A stretch of 50,847 bases of DNA from an uncultured Lachnospiraceae bacterium (lineage in GTDB: Bacteria > Bacillota > Clostridia > Lachnospirales > Lachnospiraceae), in NCBI GenBank assembly GCA_944375845.1, contig CALWAW010000068.1, positions 1 through 50,847 on the forward strand. Direction: 5' to 3'. This document shows, piece after piece, positions 23,461-30,746 of the stretch (within the stretch, counting starts at the first letter, position 1; every line of letters begins with the position of its first letter). The notes beneath the pieces were generated by a model. It saw only the letters and a list, made by a program, of their open reading frames with translations. It was not told the origin of the DNA and ran no database searches. The translations under genes and the position numbers were made by a program.

Positions 23461-23489
23461 AAGAGCACCCGTTGCGGTGCTCTTTTTTT
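23461..23489 (+). terminator. ftsZ terminator
   Basis: AAGAGCACC at 23461-23469 pairs with GGTGCTCTT at 23476-23484 around CGTTGC, followed by a T run to 23489. Confidence 0.95.
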
Positions 23490-23564
23490 GTCGCAAAAGG
23501 GCGATGAAAAGCCCGGTTTTCCTCCGTGATTTTGACAGACTCCGCAGGCTGTCCCGTCTATAAT
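23489..23564 (+). promoter_or_regulatory. spoIIG-type promoter with 21-bp spacer and Spo0A-like boxes
   Basis: A perfect TTGACA at 23532-23537 and a perfect TATAAT at 23559-23564 are 21 bases apart, too far for an ordinary sigma-A promoter. The Bacillus subtilis spoIIG promoter likewise has near-consensus elements about 22 bases apart and needs Spo0A~P. Two sequences one mismatch from the 0A box TGTCGAA are present: TGTCGCA at 23489-23495 and, inverted, TTTGACA at 23531-23537 overlapping the -35. The transcription start would fall at about 23571, on the proposed GTG. Confidence 0.65.
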
Positions 23565-23570
23565 GTTCCT

Positions 23571-24635
23571 GTGAAAGTGATATACATAGACGTGCTGTTT
23601 GCTGTGGAGGCCTGGATGAACATGGGCCTTCTGTATCTGACTGCCCTGGGAATGGGCTATGAGCGCAGGGGCTCCAGGCTATTTTTGGGGGCGGCGGCCG
23701 GGGCGGCGTGGACGGTCCTGTCCGCCGCGCTTCCCCCGGCGCCTCTCTGGCTCTCCCTTCTGGTTTCCTACGGGGCCGCCGGGCCTTCCATGTGCCTGGC
23801 GGCCTACGGTTTCCGGGGCTTCCGGGAGCTTTTTAAGTCAGCAGTATTTCTGGCCCTCGCCACAGCCTTCGCGGGAGGGGCGCTGGGGCAGCTCTACCGG
23901 CATACGGGCCTGGGCTACGCGGCCGGGGCCTTAAACGGAGGGAGCCTGCTGCTTTTTTTGTTTCTGGCCCTGGGTGTCTTTTACGGGGGGAGGGCCCTTT
24001 TTCTTTTCGGGGCCGCCGTGAGAAGGGAGCGGAGGGAGCTTGTCACCGTGATCCTTTACCGGAACGGGCGGAGCCTTGAGACGAGGGCCCTCATTGATAC
24101 GGGAAACCGGCTGAGGGAGCCGGTCACGGGGCTTCCCGTTTCCATCGGCGAGGCGAAAGCCCTCAAGGCGCTTTTTCCAGAGGACTGGGAGGAGACGGGG
24201 TTCGTTTTCATCCCTTATGATTCCATTGGGGGAAAGGGGCTTCTGAAGGGCAGGCTCATCGACAGGATCGAGCTCAGGGAGGAGAGCGGAAGGCGGCGGA
24301 GCCTTTCTCAGGGGCCAACATGGATGGCCCTCAGGGAGGAACGGCTTTCGGACGACGGAAGCTATCAGGTGATCCTGAACGGGAGCATCTTTACGGGAAA
24401 CGGCACGGGAACGATCAGGAGGGGAAAGAATGGTCATCAGAGTGTCAGTTCCAAGCAGGTTTCAGCTCAAAATCATTTCCGGCATGAGGAGCCTTCTGTT
24501 TTCAAGGAAAAACGAGGTTCATTATATCGGAGGCAGCGACGTGCTCCCGGCGCCTCTCGCTCCCGAGAGGGAGGCAGAAATGATCGCCATGCTGGGAACG
24601 GAGGAGGAGAAGGAGGCGAAGGGGGAGCTCATTGA
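23571..24635 (+). CDS. spoIIGA: Sporulation sigma-E factor processing protease SpoIIGA
   Basis: SpoIIGA is a membrane aspartic protease that cuts the pro-sequence from pro-sigma-E in the mother cell. The first half has five or so membrane segments, and the C-terminal half carries the catalytic motif [15 protein letters not shown], with Asp176 counted from GTG 23571. The family begins (M)KVIYIDV, which points to GTG 23571 or 23577; neither has a ribosome-binding site and both lie at the expected transcript start. The usual family end lies near [11 protein letters not shown] (nt 24361-24393), but the frame continues 80 codons further, overlapping sigE by 206 bases and ending in a Gly/Glu-rich tail. 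The tail may simply be a lost stop codon. It is followed directly by its substrate gene. Confidence 0.88.
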   Translation: MKVIYIDVLFAVEAWMNMGLLYLTALGMGYERRGSRLFLGAAAGAAWTVLSAALPPAPLWLSLLVSYGAAGPSMCLAAYGFRGFRELFKSAVFLALATAFAGGALGQLYRHTGLGYAAGALNGGSLLLFLFLALGVFYGGRALFLFGAAVRRERRELVTVILYRNGRSLETRALIDTGNRLREPVTGLPVSIGEAKALKALFPEDWEETGFVFIPYDSIGGKGLLKGRLIDRIELREESGRRRSLSQGPTWMALREERLSDDGSYQVILNGSIFTGNGTGTIRRGKNGHQSVSSKQVSAQNHFRHEEPSVFKEKRGSLYRRQRRAPGASRSREGGRNDRHAGNGGGEGGEGGAH

Positions 24636-25170
24636 ACACAATCTGAGGCTGGTGGTCTACATAGCGAAGAAATTCGACAATACGGGGGTGGGCGTGGAGG
24701 ATCTGATCTCCATCGGAACCATCGGCCTCATCAAGGCCATCAACACCTTCAATAGTGAAAAGAACATCAAGCTGGCCACTTACGCCTCGCGGTGCATCGA
24801 GAACGAGATCCTCATGTACCTTCGCAGAAACAGCAGGACCAGGATGGAGATCTCCATCGACGAGCCGCTCAACGTGGACTGGGACGGAAACGAGCTGCTT
24901 TTGTCTGATATTCTTGGGACAGAGGAGGATATCATATCAAAGGGCATCGAGGACGAGGTGGAAAAATCCCTGCTCCGGCTGGCGGTGGAAAAGCTGGGGG
25001 AGCGGGAGAGAAGGATCGTGGCGCTGCGGTACGGCCTGGGCTCCGAGGACGGAGGCGAGATGACCCAGAAGGAGGTGGCCGACGTGATGGGGATCTCCCA
25101 GTCCTATATCTCCAGGCTGGAAAAGAAGATCATTCTTCAGCTGAAAAAAGAAATTGTGCGCTTTGAATAA
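24430..25170 (+). CDS. sigE: RNA polymerase sporulation sigma-E factor (pro-form)
   Basis: Sigma-E directs early mother-cell gene expression during sporulation. The 246-residue protein starts with an amphipathic pro-sequence of about 29 residues ending [10 protein letters not shown], the region cut by SpoIIGA. Region 2 ([27 protein letters not shown]) and region 4 ([24 protein letters not shown]) follow and match Bacillus SigE closely. AGGAGGGG near 24418-24425 serves ATG 24430, which lies inside the spoIIGA frame. Expression should come from the spoIIG-type promoter, so enzyme and substrate are made together. Confidence 0.98.
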   Translation: MVIRVSVPSRFQLKIISGMRSLLFSRKNEVHYIGGSDVLPAPLAPEREAEMIAMLGTEEEKEAKGELIEHNLRLVVYIAKKFDNTGVGVEDLISIGTIGLIKAINTFNSEKNIKLATYASRCIENEILMYLRRNSRTRMEISIDEPLNVDWDGNELLLSDILGTEEDIISKGIEDEVEKSLLRLAVEKLGERERRIVALRYGLGSEDGGEMTQKEVADVMGISQSYISRLEKKIILQLKKEIVRFE

Positions 25171-25182
25171 ATATGCTATAAT
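25154..25182 (+). promoter_or_regulatory. Extended -10 promoter of the lipoprotein gene
   Basis: TTGTGC at 25154-25159 (inside the sigE 3' end) and TATAAT at 25177-25182 are 17 bases apart. The -10 is preceded by TGC, giving an extended -10. The gene between sigE and sigG therefore probably has a housekeeping promoter. Confidence 0.65.
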
Positions 25183-25246
25183 TGTTGGGAAATTCTGTCA
25201 TGCTGTCTTGACGGCAAAGGAACGACACAGGAGGAAGCGAGAAATT

Positions 25247-25939
25247 ATGAAGACACCTGTATGGTATAAGAAAGCTGCCGCCGTCCTGCTGGCGGCCTGC
25301 GTGGCATTGGGGCTGACTGCCTGCGGCTCTGAAAAGGAGGGCTCAGGGGGCGCCAGCGCCTATGAGGAGTATGTGATCGGCATCATGGACGCCAACTACC
25401 TGGGCCAGTATGAGACCTATATGGAGCTGACCGGCTCCTCCCAGGAGGACGCGAAAAAGCTCTACGACGCCAATATCCAGGATTTTGCCCTGGAGATGGA
25501 GGACGCCCTTTCCATCGATCAGGATTCTGTAAGCGTGGCGCTGACCGAGCGGATGATGGAGGTGGCGAAGAACATTTACAGCCAGACGAAATATGAGGCT
25601 GTGGACGTGATCCGCGAGGAGGATACCTACATCGTGACTCTTGAAATCCAGCCCATCGCGTTTTTTGAGACGGTGGAGGATGCCTTTGGGGCGGCTGTGG
25701 ACGACTTCAACGAGAGGGCGAAGAACGGAGAGTTTGACGAGCTTTCCGATACCCAGTATGAAGAGGCCTACGGCGAGGCCGTTGTGGAGGCTCTGGAGCA
25801 GAATGTTTCAACGGTTTCCTATAAAGCAGCCACAGCCTTCGATGTGGTGCTGGATTATGACAGCGAAAACAACATTTACGCCATAAGCGACGAGCAGATG
25901 GAGACTCTTGACAGCCAGGTAGTCAGCATGGCCAGATAA
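25247..25939 (+). CDS. Putative lipoprotein of unknown function between sigE and sigG
   Basis: A 230-residue exported protein. The signal peptide (MKTPVWYKKAAAVLLAACVALG) ends in the lipobox LTAC, with the lipidated Cys near residue 25, so the mature protein is membrane-anchored on the outside. The rest is acidic and helical (YEEYVIGIMDANYLGQYETY, SVALTERMMEVAKNIYSQ) and resembles DUF5105-type lipoproteins of gut clostridia; I cannot assign a function. AGGAGG at 25229-25234 precedes ATG 25247; a longer frame from 25154 overlaps sigE and is unlikely. In Bacillus and many clostridia sigG follows sigE directly, so this gene is an insertion in a conserved pair. Its promoter suggests it is not confined to sporulation. 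Confidence 0.82.
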   Translation: MKTPVWYKKAAAVLLAACVALGLTACGSEKEGSGGASAYEEYVIGIMDANYLGQYETYMELTGSSQEDAKKLYDANIQDFALEMEDALSIDQDSVSVALTERMMEVAKNIYSQTKYEAVDVIREEDTYIVTLEIQPIAFFETVEDAFGAAVDDFNERAKNGEFDELSDTQYEEAYGEAVVEALEQNVSTVSYKAATAFDVVLDYDSENNIYAISDEQMETLDSQVVSMAR

Positions 25940-25969
25940 GAGGCTTCCGGTTTTTCCCTTTTTTACAGC

Positions 25970-26011
25970 GTATAAATCTGCCCGAATCCGTGCATGATTC
26001 TAGATAGAATC
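25970..26011 (+). promoter_or_regulatory. Candidate forespore promoter and palindrome before sigG
   Basis: GTATAA at 25970-25975 and CATGATT at 25993-25999, 17 bases apart, resemble the sigma-F/sigma-G pattern (about GnATAA and CATnnTA). Overlapping the -10 is a perfect inverted repeat GATTCTA-GA-TAGAATC (25996-26011), extendable to GCAT...ATGC with one bulged base. It ends just before the GGAGG of sigG, so it could be an operator or an mRNA hairpin. Confidence 0.45.
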
Positions 26012-26028
26012 TATGCGGAGGTAAGGGT

Positions 26029-26811
26029 ATGGCTGTATACAAGGTGGAAATCTGCGGGGTCAATACGTCCAGGCTCCCCCTTCTTGGAGCAGAAGAGAAG
26101 GAGGAGCTCTTTAAACGGATCAAGGCCGGAGACAGGGAGGCCAGAGAGCTTTACATCAAGGGGAACCTGAGGCTGGTCCTCAGCGTGATCCAGCGGTTTT
26201 CCGGGAACAGGGAAAATATTGACGACCTGTTCCAGATCGGGTGCATCGGCTTAATCAAGGCCATCGACAACTTTAACCCCGATATGATGGTGAAGTTTTC
26301 AACTTACGCGGTGCCCATGATCGTCGGCGAGGTCCGCCGCTATCTGAGGGATTCGGGAAGTCCCATCCGCGTCAGCCGTTCCCTGCGGGACGCGGCCTAC
26401 AAGGCCATTTACGCCAGGGAAGCCCTTATGAAAAAGAACTCAAGGGAGCCTACCATCATGGAAATCGCCGACGAGGTGGGCATGAGCCGCGAGGAGATCG
26501 TCTACGCCCTGGACGCGGTCCAGAGCCCGGTGAGCCTCTACGAGCCCATCTATACCGACGGCGGCGATACGCTGTACGTGATGGACCAGATCAGCGATAA
26601 AAAGAATAAGGAAGAAAAGTGGATTGAGCAGATCTCCCTGCGGGAGGCCCTGGAGCGGCTTCCGAAGCGGGAAAGGCACATCATCGAGCTGCGGTTTTTC
26701 GAGGGAAAGACCCAGATGGAGGTGGCAAGGGAGATCGCCATATCCCAGGCCCAGGTGAGCCGCCTGGAAAAAAACGCCCTCCGCGCCATGCGAAATTACC
26801 TGAGCTCGTGA
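26029..26811 (+). CDS. sigG: RNA polymerase sporulation sigma-G factor
   Basis: Sigma-G controls late forespore genes. The 260-residue protein opens KVEICGVNTSRLPLL, the sigma-G signature absent from sigma-F, and has region 2 (NLRLVLSVIQRFSGNRENIDDLFQIGCIGL), PIRVSRSLRDAAYKA, EPIYTDGGDTLYVMDQISD, and region 4 ending GKTQMEVAREIAISQAQVSRLEK. It is full length and collinear with Bacillus SigG. GGAGG at 26017-26021 serves ATG 26029. It is separated from sigE by the lipoprotein gene and followed by a terminator that lies inside the 3' end of the convergent dinB. Confidence 0.98.
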   Translation: MAVYKVEICGVNTSRLPLLGAEEKEELFKRIKAGDREARELYIKGNLRLVLSVIQRFSGNRENIDDLFQIGCIGLIKAIDNFNPDMMVKFSTYAVPMIVGEVRRYLRDSGSPIRVSRSLRDAAYKAIYAREALMKKNSREPTIMEIADEVGMSREEIVYALDAVQSPVSLYEPIYTDGGDTLYVMDQISDKKNKEEKWIEQISLREALERLPKRERHIIELRFFEGKTQMEVAREIAISQAQVSRLEKNALRAMRNYLSS

Positions 26812-26835
26812 CGGGAAGCTTTGGGGCCGCTTTTC

Positions 26836-28077
26836 TTAAGGAAGATCAGATTTCCGCCGGAGAATGTTCCGGCGGTTTTCTTTTTGCTCGTCGCCCAGGA
26901 AGCTGGCCCGCATTACGGAATCGGAGCCGTAGCGTTCGCGGATGGAATCGATGCAGCTGTCCAGCTTTTCCAGCTTTTCGGCTTTTCCGGAGTCAAAGAG
27001 GCTGTACTGGCGGTAAGAGCCGGAGGCCAGGCGGCTGGTCTGTACGCCCAGGAGGCGGATGGGCGCGCCGTCCCACAGCTCGTCGAACAGGGAGCAGGCG
27101 CAGGAGAAAATCTCGCCGGTCACATTGGTGAGCACGGGGAGGACCCGCTGATGGGTGCGGCTTGTGAAATTGCAGTCTGTGATGCGGACGGAGACGCAGC
27201 TTGTCTTAAGGCCCTCGCGCCGCAGGCGGGCGCACACCATTTCGCACAGGGCCAGGAGGATGTTTTTCGCCGTGTCGGCCGACTCCACATCGTAGGAGAT
27301 GGTGGTGGAGTTTCCGATTTCCTTGTCCTTCGGGACCCGGCTGATGGCGCCCTGCCCTTCCTCCCCGTGGGCGTAGTGCCACAAAAGGTCGCCGTGCTTC
27401 TTTAAATGGGCCCGTATGGTGGAGGGGCTTGCGGCCGCCAGGTCGCCGATGGTATGGATGCCGAGGCCGCGAAGCACGGACACCGCCGACCGGCCTGCCA
27501 TATAAAGCTCCGAGATATCGAGAGGCCACATTTTGGCCGGGATCTCTTCGGGAAACAGGGTGTGAGTCTTATCGGGCTTTTCAAAATCGCTGGCCATTTT
27601 CGCCAGCAGGCGGTTTACGGAGACGCCCACGTTGACCGTGAAGCCCAGCTCGTCACAGATGACGCGGCGGATCTCGTCGGCGGTCTTTAAGGGATCGGGA
27701 TAAAGGAGCTCCGTTCCGGTCATGTCCATAAAGGCCTCGTCAACGGAAAACTGCTCCACCTGGGGGCTGTAGCGCTCAAGGATCTGGATAAAAGCCCTGG
27801 AGCAGCGGTCATAGAGCTCAAAATCCGGCGCGAAGAGCTTAAGCTCCGGGCATTTTTTCAGGGCCGAGGCCACAGGCTCCCCCGTGTGGACGCCGCAGGC
27901 TTTGGCGGCGGGGGATTTGGCCAGGATTACGCCGTGGCGCTTTTTTCTGTCGCCGCCGATAGCCGAGGGAATAAGCCGCGGATCCTCCGTGCCGCCGGAG
28001 CGCAGAAGTTTGACGGCGGTCCAGCTCAGATACGCGGAATTGACGTCGATATGAAAAATAAGAGGTCTCTGGCCCAT
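26836..28077 (-). CDS. dinB: Y-family DNA polymerase IV (DinB)
   Basis: A 413-residue error-prone translesion polymerase of the Y family. Catalytic residues are Asp11 in FHIDVNSAYLSW and Asp113-Glu114 in FSVDEAFMDMTG. The first motif differs from the classical DMDCFFASVE: the steric-gate position is Tyr16, as in a DinB branch common in clostridia. The thumb (GLGIHTIGDLAAA), the little-finger domain and a C-terminal clamp-binding motif QYSLFD are present. The start CAT at 28075-28077 has GGGGGAG upstream on its own strand; a longer frame to 28116 is unlikely. It is divergent from topB and has a LexA-like box over its promoter. Confidence 0.93.
   Translation of the reverse strand: MGQRPLIFHIDVNSAYLSWTAVKLLRSGGTEDPRLIPSAIGGDRKKRHGVILAKSPAAKACGVHTGEPVASALKKCPELKLFAPDFELYDRCSRAFIQILERYSPQVEQFSVDEAFMDMTGTELLYPDPLKTADEIRRVICDELGFTVNVGVSVNRLLAKMASDFEKPDKTHTLFPEEIPAKMWPLDISELYMAGRSAVSVLRGLGIHTIGDLAAASPSTIRAHLKKHGDLLWHYAHGEEGQGAISRVPKDKEIGNSTTISYDVESADTAKNILLALCEMVCARLRREGLKTSCVSVRITDCNFTSRTHQRVLPVLTNVTGEIFSCACSLFDELWDGAPIRLLGVQTSRLASGSYRQYSLFDSGKAEKLEKLDSCIDSIRERYGSDSVMRASFLGDEQKENRRNILRRKSDLP
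26854..26885 (+). terminator. sigG terminator inside convergent dinB
   Basis: CCGCCGGA at 26854-26861 pairs with TCCGGCGG at 26868-26875 around GAATGT, followed by TTTTCTTTTTG. The sequence is also the last codons of dinB on the minus strand, so one stretch serves two purposes. Confidence 0.9.
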
Positions 28078-28104
28078 GGCGTCTCCCCCTTTCGTCTTTT
28101 TTTG

Positions 28105-28133
28105 AGTATAGCACATCCTTCGGGAAAATGCAA
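28105..28133 (-). promoter_or_regulatory. dinB promoter (minus strand)
   Basis: Read on the minus strand, TTGCAT (28128-28133) and TATACT (28105-28110) are 17 bases apart. The -35 overlaps the LexA-like box. Confidence 0.7.
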
Positions 28134-28144
28134 ACGTATGTTCT
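28131..28144. promoter_or_regulatory. LexA (DinR) box between dinB and topB
   Basis: On the minus strand the sequence is AGAACATACGTTTG, matching 12 of 14 positions of the Gram-positive SOS consensus CGAACRNRYGTTYC. It covers the end of the dinB -35, where LexA binding would block initiation. It ends 11 bases before the topB -35, so topB may also be affected. Confidence 0.72.
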
Positions 28145-28155
28145 GGAAAAATTTC

Positions 28156-28184
28156 TTGTGCCGGGGGACCTCTTATGATATGAT
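28156..28184 (+). promoter_or_regulatory. topB promoter
   Basis: TTGTGC at 28156-28161 and TATGAT at 28179-28184 are 17 bases apart; a second TATGAT copy overlaps at 28174-28179. The leader is about 18 bases. Confidence 0.6.
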
Positions 28185-28208
28185 AGAGAACATCGGAGGA
28201 GGAAGTTT

Positions 28209-30218
28209 ATGGGAAAGGCCCTGTACATCGCGGAAAAGCCCAGCGTGGCCCAGGAGTTTGCCAAAGCCTTAAGGCTTGGGGGCAGGCGGGCAGACGGATA
28301 TGTGGAATCGGACCAGGCCATTGTGACCTGGTGCGTCGGTCATCTGGTGACCATGAGCTATCCCGAGGCATACGATCAGAAATACAAAAGATGGAGCCTT
28401 GATACGCTCCCCTTTATCCCCGAAGCCTTCAAATACGAGGTGATCCCCGCCGTAAAAAAGCAGTTCGGCATTGTGAAGGGGCTCCTGAACCGGGAGGATG
28501 TGGATACCATCTACGTGTGCACCGACTCGGGGCGCGAGGGGGAATACATTTACCGGCTGGTGGAGCAGATGGCCGGGGTAAAAGGGAAAAAACGGCTGCG
28601 GGTCTGGATCGATTCCCAGACGGAGGAGGAGATTTTAAAGGGAATCCGGACGGCGAAGGATCTGTCGGAATACGACAGCCTGGCGGAATCCGCCTACCTG
28701 CGGGCAAAGGAGGACTACCTGATGGGAATCAATTTCTCCAGGCTCCTCACCTTAAAGTACGGCGGCGTGATTTCCTCCTGCATGGGTTCCTCCAGAACCG
28801 TGGTCAGCGTGGGCAGGGTCATGACCTGCGTCCTGGGCATGGCGGTCCGCAGGGAAAGGGAGATCAGGGGCTTTGTAAAGACTCCTTTTTACCGGGTGCT
28901 GGCAGAGCTTGACTGCAACGGAAAGACCATTACGGCGGAGTGGAAGGCGGTGGAGGGAAGCCGTCATTACCTGGCGCCGTATCTGTATAAGGACAACGGC
29001 TTTCTGAAGCGGGAGCAGGCAGAGGAGCTTGTCCGTGAGCTTGAGGCTGAAAAGGACGGCGGGGCGAAGCTTCTTTCCATTGAAAAAAAGAAGGAGAAAA
29101 AGAACCCGCCCCTGCTCTTTAACCTGGCGGAGCTCCAGAATACCTGCTCCAGGCGCTTTAAGCTGAGTCCCGACGAGACCCTGCGGGTGGTCCAGGAGCT
29201 TTACGAGAAAAAGCTGGTGACCTACCCCAGAACCGACGCCAGGGTATTGTCTACGGCGGTGGCAAAGGAGATTCAAAAAAACATCGGGGGACTTGTCCAT
29301 TATCCGCCCGCGGCGGCTTACGCCTCCCGGATTCTGGAGGAGGGCGCTTACAAAAGCATCGCGAAGACCCGCTACGTAAACGATAAGCAGATCACAGATC
29401 ACTACGCCATCATCCCCACAGGGCAGGGCCTGGGGGCCTTAAAGGGCCTGTCGGAGCTTTCCGGAAAGGTTTACGACGCCATTGCGCGCAGGTTCCTCAG
29501 CATTTTTTATCCGGCGGCCTCTTATCAGAAGGTTTCCATGGAATTTCTCGCGGGCGGCGAGCATTTCTTCGCCGGCTTTAAGGCGCTCCTTGAGAAGGGC
29601 TGGCTGGAGGTGGCCGGAGTCCGCCAGCAGGCCCCCGCTTCCGGAAAGGAGGAGGACGCCTCAGAGGACGCTGTCACGGAGGATTCGGGCCTCCTTTCGG
29701 CGGTGCAGGGGCTCTCGAAGGGAGCAGTCCTTCCCATCGCAGGGTTTTCCATCAAGGACGGCGAAACATCGCCGCCCAAGCGCTATACATCGGGCACCAT
29801 GATCCTGGCCATGGAAAACGCGGGCCAGCTCATTGAGGACGAGGAGCTGAGGGCCCAGATCAAGGGAAGCGGCATCGGCACCAGTGCCACCAGGGCCGAG
29901 ATCCTGAAAAAGCTGGTGGCAAACGGGTATCTGACCCTCAATAAAAAGACGCAGGTCATCGCGCCCTCTCTTCTGGGCGAGGTGATCCACGACGCCGTCT
30001 ATATGTCCATCCGCTCCCTGCTGAACCCGGAGCTTACGGCCAGCTGGGAAAAGGGCCTCTCCTATGTGGCGGAGGGCTCCATCACCGGCGGGGAATACAT
30101 GGAAAAGCTCACGGGCTTTATCACCCGCCGCACCGAGGCCGTGCTGCGGCTGGGAAACAGCGGGCTTTTGCGCCAGGCCTACGAGAAGGCGGCGCCCTAC
30201 TATAAAAAACAGAGGTAA
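28209..30218 (+). CDS. topB: Type IA DNA topoisomerase III
   Basis: TopB relaxes negative supercoils and decatenates DNA by passing one strand through a transient single-strand break. The 669-residue protein begins with the TOPRIM domain (ALYIAEKPSVAQEFA, with VCTDSGREGEYIYRL holding the acidic metal ligands) and has the catalytic tyrosine Tyr339 in VTYPRTDARVL. The gate region GSGIGTSATRAEILKKL follows near residue 555. No C-terminal zinc-finger domain is visible; the protein ends AAPYYKKQR, a little shorter than Bacillus TopB. CGGAGGAGG near 28195 serves ATG 28209. The start of a GtrA-family gene lies six bases after the stop, so the two may be co-transcribed. Confidence 0.95.
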   Translation: MGKALYIAEKPSVAQEFAKALRLGGRRADGYVESDQAIVTWCVGHLVTMSYPEAYDQKYKRWSLDTLPFIPEAFKYEVIPAVKKQFGIVKGLLNREDVDTIYVCTDSGREGEYIYRLVEQMAGVKGKKRLRVWIDSQTEEEILKGIRTAKDLSEYDSLAESAYLRAKEDYLMGINFSRLLTLKYGGVISSCMGSSRTVVSVGRVMTCVLGMAVRREREIRGFVKTPFYRVLAELDCNGKTITAEWKAVEGSRHYLAPYLYKDNGFLKREQAEELVRELEAEKDGGAKLLSIEKKKEKKNPPLLFNLAELQNTCSRRFKLSPDETLRVVQELYEKKLVTYPRTDARVLSTAVAKEIQKNIGGLVHYPPAAAYASRILEEGAYKSIAKTRYVNDKQITDHYAIIPTGQGLGALKGLSELSGKVYDAIARRFLSIFYPAASYQKVSMEFLAGGEHFFAGFKALLEKGWLEVAGVRQQAPASGKEEDASEDAVTEDSGLLSAVQGLSKGAVLPIAGFSIKDGETSPPKRYTSGTMILAMENAGQLIEDEELRAQIKGSGIGTSATRAEILKKLVANGYLTLNKKTQVIAPSLLGEVIHDAVYMSIRSLLNPELTASWEKGLSYVAEGSITGGEYMEKLTGFITRRTEAVLRLGNSGLLRQAYEKAAPYYKKQR

Positions 30219-30223
30219 ATGCC

Positions 30224-30649
30224 ATGGGCAGGACTTGCAGGGAGCTTTACAGAAAATATGAAGAGATCATCAACTATCTGATCGTGGGCGTTCTGACCAC
30301 GGCGGTGAGCCTCGGCATTTACTACGGGAGCGTGTGGACCTTTCTGGATCCCAGGGATCCCTTTCAGCTCCAGGCGGCCAACGTCCTGTCCTGGGTCGGC
30401 GCCGTGGCTTTCGCCTACGTGGCCAACAGAAGGTACGTGTTTCACAGCAGAAGCAGAAGCAGGCTTCTGGAGGCGGGCAGGTTCGCCCTGTCCCGGGCAG
30501 CGACCCTTCTTATGGATATGGCCATCATGTATCTGCTGGTGACGCTTGCGGGCGGAAGCGACAAGATTGCCAAGCTGGTGAGCCAGGCGGCGGTGATGGT
30601 GGGAAATTACGTGTTCAGCAAGCTTTTCGTGTTCCGGAGGAGCAGGTGA
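30224..30649 (+). CDS. GtrA-family membrane protein
   Basis: A 141-residue protein with four membrane segments, of the GtrA/DPMS family. Members help flip or present undecaprenyl-phosphate-linked sugars for decoration of polysaccharides, teichoic acids or proteins. Family marks are NYLIVGVLTTAVSLGIYY near the start, NVLSWVGAVAFAYVANRRYVF in the middle and NYVFSKLFVFRR at the end. AGAGG at 30211-30215 precedes ATG 30224. No glycosyltransferase gene is adjacent, so its sugar partner is unknown. Confidence 0.88.
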   Translation: MGRTCRELYRKYEEIINYLIVGVLTTAVSLGIYYGSVWTFLDPRDPFQLQAANVLSWVGAVAFAYVANRRYVFHSRSRSRLLEAGRFALSRAATLLMDMAIMYLLVTLAGGSDKIAKLVSQAAVMVGNYVFSKLFVFRRSR

Positions 30650-30662
30650 GGGCACAAAGTAT

Positions 30663-30690
30663 TTTACAAATCCGGATTCTGTGTTATGAT
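30663..30690 (+). promoter_or_regulatory. glnS promoter
   Basis: TTTACA at 30663-30668 and TATGAT at 30685-30690 are 16 bases apart, with TGT before the -10 giving an extended form. No T-box leader is visible in the 56 bases before the gene. Confidence 0.65.
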
Positions 30691-30746
30691 AGAACAACAC
30701 ACAGGCAGGCGGCCTGTGCGGAAACTGAGATACCCAGGAGGCGTTT

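Noticed and set aside
30691..30746. T-box riboswitch before glnS
   Set aside because: The leader is only about 50 bases, with no T-box sequence and no terminator hairpin.
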